A DNA stretch of 64,000 nt from Bradyrhizobium rifense (GTDB taxonomy: Bacteria > Pseudomonadota > Alphaproteobacteria > Rhizobiales > Xanthobacteraceae): positions 32,145 to 96,144 of the forward strand of contig NZ_VSSS01000088.1 of assembly GCF_008123425.1 (NCBI RefSeq). Direction: 5' to 3'. Position numbers and translations under genes: made by a program. Below the pieces are notes generated by a model that searched no databases, was not told where the DNA came from, and was given only the letters and a program-made list of their open reading frames with translations. Of this stretch, positions 27,210 to 38,071 are shown one piece after another; within the stretch, counting starts at the first letter, position 1, and each line of letters opens with the position of its first letter.

Positions 27210-27914
27210 TCAACGGCGTTGCTCGCCGATCGTGCGCAGGAATGCCTCTACCGTGGGCAGCATGTTGTTGACGACGATGTCGACGCCTGCCGCAGTCGGA
27301 TGAATGCCGTCGGCCTGGTTGAGCCTGGCGTCGGCCGCGACACCGTCGAGGAAGAACGGATAGAGCGGCAGGTCGAACTGTTTTGCCAGATCCGGATAAA
27401 TCGAATTGAAGCGCGCGCCATAGTCCGCGCCGAAATTCGGCGGCGCCAGCATGCCACACAGCATCACGGCGATCTTGCGCGCCTTGAGACGCCCGACGAT
27501 GTCGGTCAGCGCCGCGCGCGTCAAGTCGGGGTCGATGCCGCGCATCGCGTCGTTGGCGCCGAGCTCGAGGATGACGCCCTCGGTTCCGTCGGGCACCGAC
27601 CAGTCGAGCCGGTCGCGCCCCCCCGACGAGGTGTCGCCCGACACCCCGGCGTTGATCATGTCTACGGCTATGCCTTTGGCCTGCAACGCTTTTTGCAGCT
27701 TGGCGGGGAACGCATCCTGGGCCGGAAGGCCGAGACCGGCACTCAAGGAATCGCCTAAAACGACAAGCTTGATCGGTTTTGTCGTTTCTGCCCAAGCCGG
27801 ATTGGCGACCGTCATCAAAGCGATCATCAACACGGCTATGTGCATGAAGAATCCGTAACGCCTCTCGACCGCACGTGCGGAGTTGCCATATGACCGGACC
27901 ATGGACAGTCGCAT
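27210..27914 (-). CDS. Arylesterase / TesA-like SGNH hydrolase, exported
   Basis: An SGNH-fold esterase of about 200 mature residues. Block I is GDSLSAGLG (catalytic Ser), block III GANDAMRG, and block V has Asp-x-x-His in ADGIHPTAAG. A signal peptide (RRYGFF then a hydrophobic core ending NPAWA) sends it to the periplasm. Starts at 27914 (GAGG ahead), 27902 and 27845 are possible; I prefer 27914 for its ribosome site, though it overlaps the divergent gene by 14 bases. The tesA next to ybbA-ybbP arrangement is known in E. coli, supporting a TesA-like thioesterase/lysophospholipase role. Confidence 0.88.
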   Translation of the reverse strand: MRLSMVRSYGNSARAVERRYGFFMHIAVLMIALMTVANPAWAETTKPIKLVVLGDSLSAGLGLPAQDAFPAKLQKALQAKGIAVDMINAGVSGDTSSGGRDRLDWSVPDGTEGVILELGANDAMRGIDPDLTRAALTDIVGRLKARKIAVMLCGMLAPPNFGADYGARFNSIYPDLAKQFDLPLYPFFLDGVAADARLNQADGIHPTAAGVDIVVNNMLPTVEAFLRTIGEQRR

Positions 27915-28623
27915 CGAATCCTCTTCGCTCGCCGGCACCACGCCGGACACCATCGCCATCTCCAACGTCAATCTCTCATTGGGGTCGGGGGCAGCACGCG
28001 TTCACATCCTCAAGGATATCAGCCTGCGCGTCGGCTCGGGGGAGACGATCGGCCTGATCGGCCCGTCAGGCTCGGGCAAATCCACGCTGCTGATGGTGAT
28101 GGCGGGGCTGGAGCGTCCTGATAGCGGAGAGGTGGTGGTCAACGGCACGCCTTTCAATGCCCTCGACGAAGACGCGCTGGCCCGCTTCCGCGGCCGCCAG
28201 GTCGGCATCGTCTTCCAGTCCTTCCATCTGATTCCGACGATGACGGCGCTGGAGAATGTCGCCGTGCCGCTCGAGCTCGCCGGCAATCCCGATGCCAACA
28301 AGCGCGCAGCCGAGGAGCTGCAATCGGTCGGGCTCGGCGATCGCCTGCATCATTATCCGACGCAGCTCTCCGGCGGCGAGCAGCAGCGCGTCGCGCTTGC
28401 GCGCGCGCTGGCACCCGATCCCGCCATCCTCGTCGCTGACGAGCCGACCGGCAATCTCGACGAGGCCACGGGCAAGCAGATCGTCGATCTGCTCTTCACC
28501 AAGCATGCCGAGCGCGGGATGACGCTGGTGCTGGTCACGCATGATTCCTCGCTCGCGCATCGCTGCGATCGCGTGATCCGCCTGCGCTCGGGCCGCATCG
28601 ACACGCAGACAACCAACGCATGA
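27901..28623 (+). CDS. ABC transporter ATP-binding protein (YbbA/LolD-like)
   Basis: A 240-residue ATPase with Walker A GPSGSGKST (residues 54-62), signature LSGGEQQRVALARAL, and Walker B ILVADEPTGNLD. It belongs to the MacB/LolD/FtsE group that pairs with FtsX-like permeases. ATG 27901 lies in a CCATGG overlapping a possible start of the divergent esterase; an ATG-less extension to 27883 is unlikely. Its stop overlaps the permease start by 4 bases (ATGA), so the two are coupled. Substrate unknown; the YbbA-YbbP complex may extract lipophilic molecules from the membrane. Confidence 0.93.
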   Translation: MDSRIESSSLAGTTPDTIAISNVNLSLGSGAARVHILKDISLRVGSGETIGLIGPSGSGKSTLLMVMAGLERPDSGEVVVNGTPFNALDEDALARFRGRQVGIVFQSFHLIPTMTALENVAVPLELAGNPDANKRAAEELQSVGLGDRLHHYPTQLSGGEQQRVALARALAPDPAILVADEPTGNLDEATGKQIVDLLFTKHAERGMTLVLVTHDSSLAHRCDRVIRLRSGRIDTQTTNA

Positions 28624-31190
28624 GCGTCGTCATCGAACCGTTTACGAAGCCGAACGGCGTCGCGCTGTCGCTGCGCTACGCACTGCGCGAATTGCGCGGG
28701 GGCCTGCGCGGCTTCTACGTCTTCATCGCCTGCATCGCGCTCGGCGTGATGGCGATTGCCGGCGTCGGCTCGGTGTCGGCGAGCCTCAGCGATGGCCTTG
28801 CGCGCGAGGGCCGCACGCTGCTCGGCGGCGACGTTTCCTTCGTGCTGTTCCAGCGCGAGGCGAAGCCCGAAGAAGTTGCCTTCCTGCGCTCGCGCGGCAC
28901 CGTCTCCGTGGCCTCCACGCTGCGCGGCATGGCGCGCTCGGCCGAGGGCAAGCTGGCGCTGGTCGAGATGAAGGCGGTCGACGACACCTATCCGATGCTC
29001 GGACAGCTGACGCTGGCGCCGCAATTGCCGCTGACCGATCTGCTCGCGGAGCGCGACGGCGCATTCGGCGCCGCCGCCGATCCGACGCTTCTTGCGCGTC
29101 TTTCCCTCAAGATCGGCGACCGCGTCACCATCGGCTCTGCGACCTTCCAGGTCCGCAGCAGCGTCGAGGCCGAGCCCGACAAGCTCGCCGGCGGCATCGG
29201 TTTTGGTCCGCGCTTCCTGATCAGCGAGGCGGCCTTGCGCGCCACCGGCCTGGTCCAGCCCGGCAGCCTGGTGCGCTGGGTCTACCGCGTCAAACTGCCT
29301 GACGCCACCAACAGCGACCGCGCCACCGACGCCTTCATCGCGGACGCCCGCAACGCCGCGCCGCAGGCCGGCTGGGAAGTCCGCAGCCGCTCCAACGCCT
29401 CGCCGCAACTCGAACGCAATATCAGCCGCTTCACGCAATTCCTGACCCTGGTCGGCCTCGCCGCACTGCTGGTCGGCGGCGTCGGCGTCGCCAACGCCGT
29501 GAAGAGCCATATCGATCGCCGGCTCGAGGTGATCGCGGCCCTCAAGGCCGTCGGCGCCACAGGGCGCGACGTATTCGGTATTTATCTCGCGCAGGTCGTC
29601 CTGCTCGCCGCGATCGGCTCGGTGATTGGGCTGGCGCTCGGCGCCGCGATGCCGTTTGCCATCGTCGGCCTGTTCGGAAAACTGTTGCCGCTCCCGGTGG
29701 TCCCGGCCGTGCACGCCGACGAGCTCGCGCTGTCCTTTGTCTACGGCCTCCTAACCGCGCTCGCCTTCGGCCTGTGGCCGCTCGGCCGCGTGCACGACGT
29801 GCCGGTCGCGGCACTGTTCCGGGACACCATCGCTGCCGAATGGCACCGGCCGCGCTGGAGCTATCTCGCCTTCATGGGCGTCGTTGTTGCGCTCCTCGTC
29901 GCGGTCGTGATCGGCCTGTCCTTCGACAAGCGCATCGCTGCGGTGTTCGTGGCCTCCTCCGTCGTCGTGTTCGTCGTGCTGCGCGGTGTCGCCGCCGTGC
30001 TGATGGCGATCGCGCGACGGCTGCCGCGCACGCGCTTCACGATGCTGCGGCTTGCGATCGCCAACATCCACCGGCCGGGCGCACTGACGCCCTCGGTCGT
30101 GCTGTCGCTCGGCCTCGGTCTCGCCGTGCTCGTCACCATCACCCAGATCGACGGCAATCTGCGCCGGCAGTTCCTGGCGGCGCTGCCCGAGCACGCGCCG
30201 TCGTTCTACTTCATCGACATACCAAGCACCCAGGCCGCCCCCTTCGACGACTATCTACGCCAGATCGCCCCCAGCGCGAAGGTCGAGGACGTGCCGATGC
30301 TGCGCGGGCGCATCGTCGCCGCCCGCGGCGTCCGCGCCGAGGACCTCAAGCCCACCACCGATTCCGAATGGGTGCTGCAGAGCGACCGCGGCCTGACCTA
30401 TACCGGCGAGCTGCCAAAGGGCTCCAAGGTGGTCGAGGGCGAATGGTGGGGCGCCGACTATTCCGGCCCGCCGCTGGTCTCGATGGAGAAGAAGATCGCC
30501 GACGGCCTCGGCCTCAAGCTCGGCGACGAGGTCATGGTCAACGTGCTCGGCCGCGACATCCCAGCGAAAATCGGCAATCTGCGCACCATCGACTGGCAGG
30601 GGCTCGGCATCAATTTCGTGCTGGTGTTCTCGCCGAACGCCTTCAAGGGCGCGCCCCATACCCACATCGCCACGCTGACGGAGGCCGGCGGCGACGCGAC
30701 CGGCGACGGCAAGATCATCAAGCAGGTCGCGGATGCTTACCCGATGGTGACGAGCGTACGCGTGCGCGAGGTGATGGAGACGGTCGGCGCGGTCGTGACC
30801 AACCTCGCGCTTGCGATCCGCGGTGCCAGCGCCGTGACCCTGATCTCGGCGATCCTGGTGCTGGGCGGCGCACTGGCCGCCGGCCATCGCCACCGGGTCT
30901 ATGACGCGGTGATCCTGAAGACGCTGGGCGCCACGCGGCTGCGGCTGCTCGGCGCCTATGCGCTCGAATATCTCCTGATCGGCCTTGCCACCGCCGTGTT
31001 CGGCGTGATCGCCGGCAGCATCGCGGCCTGGATGATCGTGACGCGGCTGATGACGCTGACCTTCGTCTGGCAGGCCGGCAGCGCGGCCGGCGTGGTGGCC
31101 GCCGCCCTGGTCGTCACCGTCGGGCTCGGGCTTGCCGGCACGCTGCTGGCGTTGAACAAAAAGCCTGCCACAGTGTTGCGCAATTTGTGA
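28620..31190 (+). CDS. ABC transporter permease, YbbP-like with two FtsX domains
   Basis: An 856-residue membrane protein. The first helix (about 32-52) is followed by a large periplasmic domain (about 55-260), three helices (about 270-385), further helices around 415-465, a second periplasmic domain (about 510-690) and a C-terminal FtsX helix set (about 715-850). Duplicated FtsX/MacB core modules and the size fit YbbP. It works with the ATPase just upstream. No frameshift or truncation is seen. Confidence 0.92.
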   Translation: MSVVIEPFTKPNGVALSLRYALRELRGGLRGFYVFIACIALGVMAIAGVGSVSASLSDGLAREGRTLLGGDVSFVLFQREAKPEEVAFLRSRGTVSVASTLRGMARSAEGKLALVEMKAVDDTYPMLGQLTLAPQLPLTDLLAERDGAFGAAADPTLLARLSLKIGDRVTIGSATFQVRSSVEAEPDKLAGGIGFGPRFLISEAALRATGLVQPGSLVRWVYRVKLPDATNSDRATDAFIADARNAAPQAGWEVRSRSNASPQLERNISRFTQFLTLVGLAALLVGGVGVANAVKSHIDRRLEVIAALKAVGATGRDVFGIYLAQVVLLAAIGSVIGLALGAAMPFAIVGLFGKLLPLPVVPAVHADELALSFVYGLLTALAFGLWPLGRVHDVPVAALFRDTIAAEWHRPRWSYLAFMGVVVALLVAVVIGLSFDKRIAAVFVASSVVVFVVLRGVAAVLMAIARRLPRTRFTMLRLAIANIHRPGALTPSVVLSLGLGLAVLVTITQIDGNLRRQFLAALPEHAPSFYFIDIPSTQAAPFDDYLRQIAPSAKVEDVPMLRGRIVAARGVRAEDLKPTTDSEWVLQSDRGLTYTGELPKGSKVVEGEWWGADYSGPPLVSMEKKIADGLGLKLGDEVMVNVLGRDIPAKIGNLRTIDWQGLGINFVLVFSPNAFKGAPHTHIATLTEAGGDATGDGKIIKQVADAYPMVTSVRVREVMETVGAVVTNLALAIRGASAVTLISAILVLGGALAAGHRHRVYDAVILKTLGATRLRLLGAYALEYLLIGLATAVFGVIAGSIAAWMIVTRLMTLTFVWQAGSAAGVVAAALVVTVGLGLAGTLLALNKKPATVLRNL

Positions 31191-31461
31191 CAAAAGGTAG
31201 CGGGTGGCTGCGCCGGACCGGAATCGCGCGATTCCTGCGATTAACCACCTCTACTCGTCTGGATTGCGCGCCAAGGGCGACATTCAGCCGCGCGTGGACG
31301 GTTGCAGCGGATGTGTTAGTTTCCCACATATCGGATGGGTTCGGAGCCCCGATTGTTAGCCAAAATTAATGTCGGCAGACGTCGGTATCCGAGATAGAAT
31401 TTGACGAACCGGCGGCATGGCAACCCTCATGCCGGACCGGGCAACCAACGGGAATTCGACC

Positions 31462-32253
31462 ATGTCGGACCTAGACCGCAATTACGCTTCTCCTTTCGGC
31501 AGGGCCGCCGGGCGTGTTGACGCCGCGACGGTCGACGCCGGTCTGCGCGCTTACATGCTGCGCATCTACAATTACATGAGCATTGGCCTGGCCATCACCG
31601 GCCTGGCCGCGCTTGGAGTCTACATGGCTGCCGTAACCGACGTTCCGACCCCGGAAGCCGTCCGCGTCGGCAAGCTGTTCCTGACGCCGTTCGGCTACGC
31701 GATGTTCGTGAGCCCGCTGAAATATCTGTTCATGCTGGCGCCGCTCGCCATGGTGTTCGTGATCTCGGCCGGCATCAACCGTCTCGCCCCCTCGACCGCC
31801 CAGATCCTGTTCTGGGTGTTCTCGGCGCTGATGGGCATCTCGCTGTCCTCGATCTTCCTGGTGTACACCCACACCTCGATCGTGCGGGTGTTCTTCATCA
31901 CCGCGGCGACTTTCGGCGCGCTCAGCCTCTACGGCTACACCACCAAGCGTGACATGAGCGGCATGGGCTCGTTCCTGTTCATGGGCCTGATCGGCATCAT
32001 CATCGCGAGCCTGGTGAACCTGTTCCTGGCCAGCTCGGTGCTGCAGTTCGTGGTGTCGGTGGTCGGCGTTCTCGTGTTCGCGGGCCTCACCGCCTGGGAT
32101 ACGCAGCGGCTGAAGAACGACTACATCTACGGCTACGCTTCGGCCGGCGGTGACATCGCCGAGCGTGCGGCGATCTCCGGCGCGCTGTCGCTGTATTTGA
32201 ACTTCATCAACCTGTTCACGCTGCTGCTGCAGCTCCTCGGCCAGCGCGACTAA
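31462..32253 (+). CDS. Bax inhibitor-1 / YccA family membrane protein
   Basis: A 263-residue protein with seven predicted membrane segments after a polar N-terminus (about 1-35). FVSPLKYLFMLAPLA, the acidic and polar residues around TAWDTQRLKNDY and the C-terminal SLYLNFINLFTLLLQLLG are characteristic of the BI-1/YbhL (TMBIM) family, proposed pH-sensitive Ca2+ leak channels or FtsH-interacting proteins. ATG 31462 follows GGGAATTCGACC; upstream ATG codons at 31417 and 31429 would only add residues not conserved in the family. Monocistronic, with its own terminator. Confidence 0.9.
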   Translation: MSDLDRNYASPFGRAAGRVDAATVDAGLRAYMLRIYNYMSIGLAITGLAALGVYMAAVTDVPTPEAVRVGKLFLTPFGYAMFVSPLKYLFMLAPLAMVFVISAGINRLAPSTAQILFWVFSALMGISLSSIFLVYTHTSIVRVFFITAATFGALSLYGYTTKRDMSGMGSFLFMGLIGIIIASLVNLFLASSVLQFVVSVVGVLVFAGLTAWDTQRLKNDYIYGYASAGGDIAERAAISGALSLYLNFINLFTLLLQLLGQRD

Positions 32254-32279
32254 GCGCCGGGCTAGAGAGAACGGACACG

Positions 32280-32309
32280 AACCCCGGCCGCGAGGCCGGG
32301 GTTTTTGTT
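32280..32309 (+). terminator. Intrinsic terminator of the BI-1 gene
   Basis: Stem ACCCCGGCC / GGCCGGGGT with loop GCGA followed by a T-rich tail (TTTTGTTT), 27 bases after the stop codon. Confidence 0.85.
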
Positions 32310-32336
32310 TAGGGGCCCGGGTGTTTCCCCAACCAC

Positions 32337-32424
32337 CGTCATCGCGAGCGCAGCGAAGCAATCCAGAGTCCCTCCGCGGATGCATTTCTGGATTGCTTCG
32401 TCGCAAGGGCTCTTCGCAATGACG
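32337..32424. repeat. Inverted repetitive element (CGTCATCGCGAGCG type)
   Basis: Diverged copy of the element at 9568: CGTCATCGCGAGCGCAGCGA on one side, CTGGATTGCTTCG and CGCAATGACG on the other, with a small insertion in the right arm. Confidence 0.75.
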
Positions 32425-32484
32425 GGGTATGTGGAAGCGGCGTTGCCTCTTCCAGCCGCCGCGCGAAGCCTCTAATCTTCCGCC

Positions 32485-33015
32485 ATGTCCGCACCCGAAA
32501 TCAGGCCCACGACCGAGGCCGACCTCCCCGCCATCACCGCCATCTATCAGCAGGCCGTCCGCGAAGGCACTGCGACGTTCGAGCTGGAGCCGCCCGACCT
32601 AGCCGAGATGACACGGCGCTATCGCACGCTGGTCGACGGCGGCTATCCCTATTTCGTCGCCATGCTAGACGGCCGCGTCGCCGGCTACGCCTATGCCGGC
32701 GCCTACCGACCGCGGCCGGCCTATCGCTTCACGGTCGAGAACTCGATCTATCTCGATCCCTCCTTCCACCGCCGCGGCATCGGCTCGCTGCTGCTGGAGC
32801 GGCTGATCACCGAATGCGAGGCGCGCGGCTTCCGCCAGATGATCGCCGTGATCGGCGATTCCGCCAATGCCGGCTCGATCGGCGTGCACACCAGAGGCGG
32901 CTTCAGGATGATCGGCACGCATCCGAATGTCGGCCTGAAATTCGGCCGCTGGCTCGATACGGTGATGATGCAGCGCGACCTCGGCGAGGGCGCGAGCACG
33001 GTACCGGGGAAATAA
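32485..33015 (+). CDS. GNAT family N-acetyltransferase (phosphinothricin acetyltransferase-like)
   Basis: A 176-residue GNAT enzyme. The acetyl-CoA pyrophosphate-binding motif is HRRGIGSLLLERL (about 93-105), preceded by the strand VENSIYLDP. The N-terminus IRPTTEADLPAITAIYQQAV and the length match the PAT/Bar-like (YncA) subgroup, which acetylates glutamate analogues such as methionine sulfone or phosphinothricin. The actual substrate is not deducible. It stands alone between two repetitive elements. Confidence 0.88.
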   Translation: MSAPEIRPTTEADLPAITAIYQQAVREGTATFELEPPDLAEMTRRYRTLVDGGYPYFVAMLDGRVAGYAYAGAYRPRPAYRFTVENSIYLDPSFHRRGIGSLLLERLITECEARGFRQMIAVIGDSANAGSIGVHTRGGFRMIGTHPNVGLKFGRWLDTVMMQRDLGEGASTVPGK

Positions 33016-33023
33016 TCCGGTCT

Positions 33024-33114
33024 CGTAGGGTGGGCAAAGCAAAGCGTGCCCACCATCCGTAGCGATTGAGAAAGCATGGTGGGCACGGCACTTTGCGCCT
33101 TTGCCCACCCTACG
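33024..33114. repeat. Inverted repetitive element (CGTAGGGTGGGCAAAGC type), copy 1
   Basis: Arms CGTAGGGTGGGCAAAGC and the complementary GCCTTTGCCCACCCTACG flank CGTGCCCACCA/TGGTGGGCACG. Copy 2 is at 63892-63982. It sits between two convergent genes. Confidence 0.85.
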
Positions 33115-33129
33115 GCACCGTTCGCCTGG

Positions 33130-33501
33130 CTACACCACCGCCAGCTTCCTATCGATCACCAGCAGCACGCGGTCGAGCTCGTGGCCGCGGCGCAGGATCA
33201 GGCCGGTCGCCGAGATCACGCTGTACATGCCCTGCTTGCGGGCCAGCCGCGGATCCTTCTCGATACGGTAGATCGGCACTTCGGAGGCGCGGCGAAAGAC
33301 CGAAAACACCGCGCGGTCCTTCAGGAAGTCGATGGCATAGTCGCGCCACTCGCCGTCGGCGACCATGCGGCCATAGAGATTGAGAATTCGGTTCAGCTCG
33401 AGCCGGTTGAACGTCACCCGGCTCAGTTGGGCATTCGCAGCGGCGGAGCGCGCCACTGCGCGCTGCTCGCTCGGATCGGCATCCTCCGGCGTCAAACTCA
33501 T
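33130..33501 (-). CDS. DUF2794 domain-containing protein
   Basis: A 123-residue soluble protein nearly restricted to alphaproteobacteria. After a variable N-terminus (about 1-25), the core contains VTFNRLELNRILNLYGRMV, GEWRDYAIDF and RRASEVPIYRIEKDP, the hallmark sequence of DUF2794. Basic and aromatic residues are frequent, but no catalytic motif is apparent. Function unknown. Confidence 0.9.
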   Translation of the reverse strand: MSLTPEDADPSEQRAVARSAAANAQLSRVTFNRLELNRILNLYGRMVADGEWRDYAIDFLKDRAVFSVFRRASEVPIYRIEKDPRLARKQGMYSVISATGLILRRGHELDRVLLVIDRKLAVV

Positions 33502-33774
33502 GCAGCGCCTCCTGTCACATCAGCATGACCCGCCTCCGCGAAGACCGTCCCCGGAGCCGCGGTTCATGACAATTGCATGATTGCGCCAACTGTTCCCCGC
33601 CGCAAGAGGCTCCTGAGGGTCTCTTGAGGACCTCGGCTCGCCGCCAACCGGTTGCGAATCATGACACACGCAACGGTGGAACTTCTCAGCGGCAAACCGT
33701 CACGGGAACGTTAGCAGGAATCACAGGATCGCCGCTTTTCCGCCCACGGCCCGCCGCCCTGCATTGCGAAAAGC

Positions 33775-33895
33775 CTTGTGTGCGTTGACCCGGTCCTTTC
33801 GGTTCCGGATTCCTCAGCCCCCAGCCCCCCGGGGTCGGACAGGATCGGGTCTGTACGCGCGACAAGGAGGGCCAACGCAAGTTGGTCCTTTTTTG
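33775..33895 (+). ncRNA. Candidate structured small RNA with intrinsic terminator
   Basis: The transcript would fold into a long rod. CUUGU (33775) pairs with ACAAG (33862-33866); GUGCGU (33780-33785) pairs with ACGCGC (33855-33860); after an asymmetric internal loop, GACCCGGUCC (33787-33796) pairs with GGAUCGGGUC (33842-33851) over 10 bp. A separate hairpin follows at once, GGGCCAAC-GCAA-GUUGGUCC, with six U residues, a textbook terminator. No open reading frame fits. The rod with internal loops recalls 6S-like RNAs in general shape, but I cannot match it to a named family. Start point approximate. Confidence 0.6.
33869..33894 (+). terminator. Intrinsic terminator of the candidate small RNA
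   Basis: An 8-bp stem GGGCCAAC / GTTGGTCC with a GCAA tetraloop and T6 tail. No protein gene lies upstream on this strand for more than 800 bases, so it needs another transcript to end. Confidence 0.85.
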
Positions 33896-33957
33896 TTTGT
33901 GTCAGCGTGTTGCTGCCGACCCGCTCCCTCTCCGAACATCTGCGCGAACACTCTCGC

Positions 33958-34076
33958 CCCTCATCCTGAGGAGCCGCGCTCTTCGCGCGGCGTCTCGAAG
34001 GATGAAAGGCCGAGCAGCAGCAGCGGGGCCTGCATGGTTCGAGACGCGCGCAAGGGCGCGCTCCTCACCATGAGGG
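33958..34076. repeat. Inverted repetitive element (CCCTCATCCTGAGGAG type)
   Basis: Outer arms CCCTCATCCTGAGGAG and CTCCTCACCATGAGGG flank CGTCTCGAAGGATGAAAGGC and GGTTCGAGACGCG. A related element is at 43529-43640. Confidence 0.75.
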
Positions 34077-34112
34077 TTTAACGCGAGTACGACGCTTGGA
34101 GAGAGAAACGAA

Positions 34113-34892
34113 TTAATGCAGCGACGTGTACGCCGCGCCCAGCATCGCACCCGGCTTCTCGCGGCTGCCGTCCTGGACATAGACCACCGCGCCGTCGACA
34201 CCATCGCGCGAGGTGAGGTTCTCGAGCGGCACCGTCCAGCTTTCCGGATGTCCGTTCCAGTCACCGACCTTGAGCAGATTGCGCACCACGTTGTGATAGG
34301 TGATCTGCTGGCCGCGATTTTCGCCGCGGCTGATTTCGATCGGTACCGACTTCGCGATCGAGCAGATCCAGACCTCGCCATGCGAGATCGCCGGCTCGTT
34401 GCTCGCGGCCACCGACACGTTGATCTGCTTGCCCGCGAGCGACATCGTCACCGGCACGCTCATCACGCCCGTGCCCTTGTCGGTCTTGCCGATCGCGCTT
34501 TCGATGCCGGCGCGGTCGCTGCCGATGACATGGGCTTCGCCGTTGACCACGACCTGCGGCGTATAGACCTCGCGGTCACCGCGCATGCGTGAGTAGGCGC
34601 GCTGCCGCGCCGAGAAACGTGAATCGGCCAGCGTGTCCTTCCAGCCGAGATAATCCCAATAATCGATCGGCATGCTGAGCGCGATGATCGAGGGATCCTT
34701 GGAGAGGTCGCCGATGACCTTGTCGGCGGGCGGGCAGGAGGAGCAGCCCTGCGAGGTGAAGAGCTCGACCACGGCGCGGGGATCGGCCTGGGCGGGACGG
34801 ATGACGGCGACGATTGCGCAGATGCCCAGTGCTCCCGACCAGAGTGCGCCGGACCATCGCGAAACCAAATGAGAAGCCATCATTCCAGTCAT
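34113..34892 (-). CDS. DUF1223 family exported protein with thioredoxin-like CxxC
   Basis: A protein of 259 residues from ATG 34892 (a GTG at 34904 and an ATG at 34883 are alternatives). A hydrophobic N-terminal segment ending PAQA acts as a signal peptide or anchor. The mature part begins with VVELFTSQGCSSCPPADK, a thioredoxin-fold CxxC, followed by ALSMPIDYWDYLGWKDTLA and YTPQVVVNGE (cis-Pro region), diagnostic of DUF1223. A periplasmic redox role is likely from the fold but unproven. The C-terminal half is beta-rich. Confidence 0.88.
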   Translation of the reverse strand: MTGMMASHLVSRWSGALWSGALGICAIVAVIRPAQADPRAVVELFTSQGCSSCPPADKVIGDLSKDPSIIALSMPIDYWDYLGWKDTLADSRFSARQRAYSRMRGDREVYTPQVVVNGEAHVIGSDRAGIESAIGKTDKGTGVMSVPVTMSLAGKQINVSVAASNEPAISHGEVWICSIAKSVPIEISRGENRGQQITYHNVVRNLLKVGDWNGHPESWTVPLENLTSRDGVDGAVVYVQDGSREKPGAMLGAAYTSLH

Positions 34893-35028
34893 GTCGAACG
34901 TCACATCTCGTATTCGGGGAGGGATATCCTATCGCCTGATGGTCACCGTAGTCTTACGGGCACGGCACATTCAACCATCGTATGCGAAGTGTCCGCCGGG
35001 CGAGCCCATCTGAAGCATCCCGTAACGC

Positions 35029-35063
35029 ACGAAGGCGACCCTGTGATAGGCCGCCTTCGTTTA
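35029..35063. terminator. Hairpin downstream of acnA, possible bidirectional terminator
   Basis: A perfect 9-bp stem ACGAAGGCG / CGCCTTCGT with a 14-base loop, 46 bases after the acnA stop. The T-richer side (TTTAACCTT) follows it on the plus strand, not in the acnA direction, so its role as an acnA terminator is uncertain. Confidence 0.45.
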
Positions 35064-35108
35064 ACCTTCTACTCACGTCGCAGTGAGCTACCGTTCACAA
35101 ATTCGCGC

Positions 35109-37829
<2,721 letters not shown>

Positions 37830-37852
37830 GTAGGAAATCCCAATTGTTAGTT

Positions 37853-37870
37853 ATACCCGGCAAGGGGTAT
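37853..37870. promoter_or_regulatory. 18-bp palindrome in the acnA leader
   Basis: ATACCC-N6-GGGTAT, with centre GGCAAG, lies 24 bases upstream of the acnA ATG, at a place where a repressor could block transcription or where it may form a small leader hairpin. The cognate factor is unknown. Confidence 0.35.
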
Positions 37871-37945
37871 TTTAACACCGTCAGCGAGCCCGGCTGGGTC
37901 GCTTGCAGGGGCAGGTTGAGTTGCTGCATCAAGTAGTTCCGGGCT

Positions 37946-37962
37946 TATAGAAGCTTTCTAAC
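37946..37962. promoter_or_regulatory. Irr-box-like (iron control element) palindrome between acnA and ccmA
   Basis: TATAGAA-GCT-TTCTAAC matches 12 of 14 arm positions of the palindrome TTTAGAA-N3-TTCTAAA as I remember the rhizobial iron control element bound by Irr. It lies in the divergent region shared by acnA (Fe-S enzyme) and the ccm operon (haem attachment), both plausible iron-responsive targets. The consensus is quoted from memory and no binding data are available here. Confidence 0.45.
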
Positions 37963-38071
37963 CGCGCCGCCACAGCCACAATCGAACCCAGCAAGTCGCG
38001 AGCCAAAAATTCTGATGCGCTACCCCAAGATTTCCTGAGGCCCGGCTTTGAACGGGTTGGTACCAGGCCAG

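Larger units (their letters stand above)
33502..34112. other. 611-bp region without protein genes
   Basis: Between DUF2794 and DUF1223 I find no convincing coding sequence. It contains a candidate structured RNA with terminator (33775-33895) and a long inverted repetitive element (33958-34076). The DUF2794 promoter should lie just above 33501. The rest shows nothing I can assign. Confidence 0.6.

Noticed and set aside
28353..29714. Minus-strand 453-codon frame opposite the ABC transporter genes
   Set aside because: Composition of an antisense shadow; the plus strand has clear Walker motifs and FtsX domains.
31191..31461. Possible small gene between the ABC permease and the BI-1 gene
   Set aside because: Frames here lack a ribosome site and plausible protein composition; the region is best read as a promoter region.
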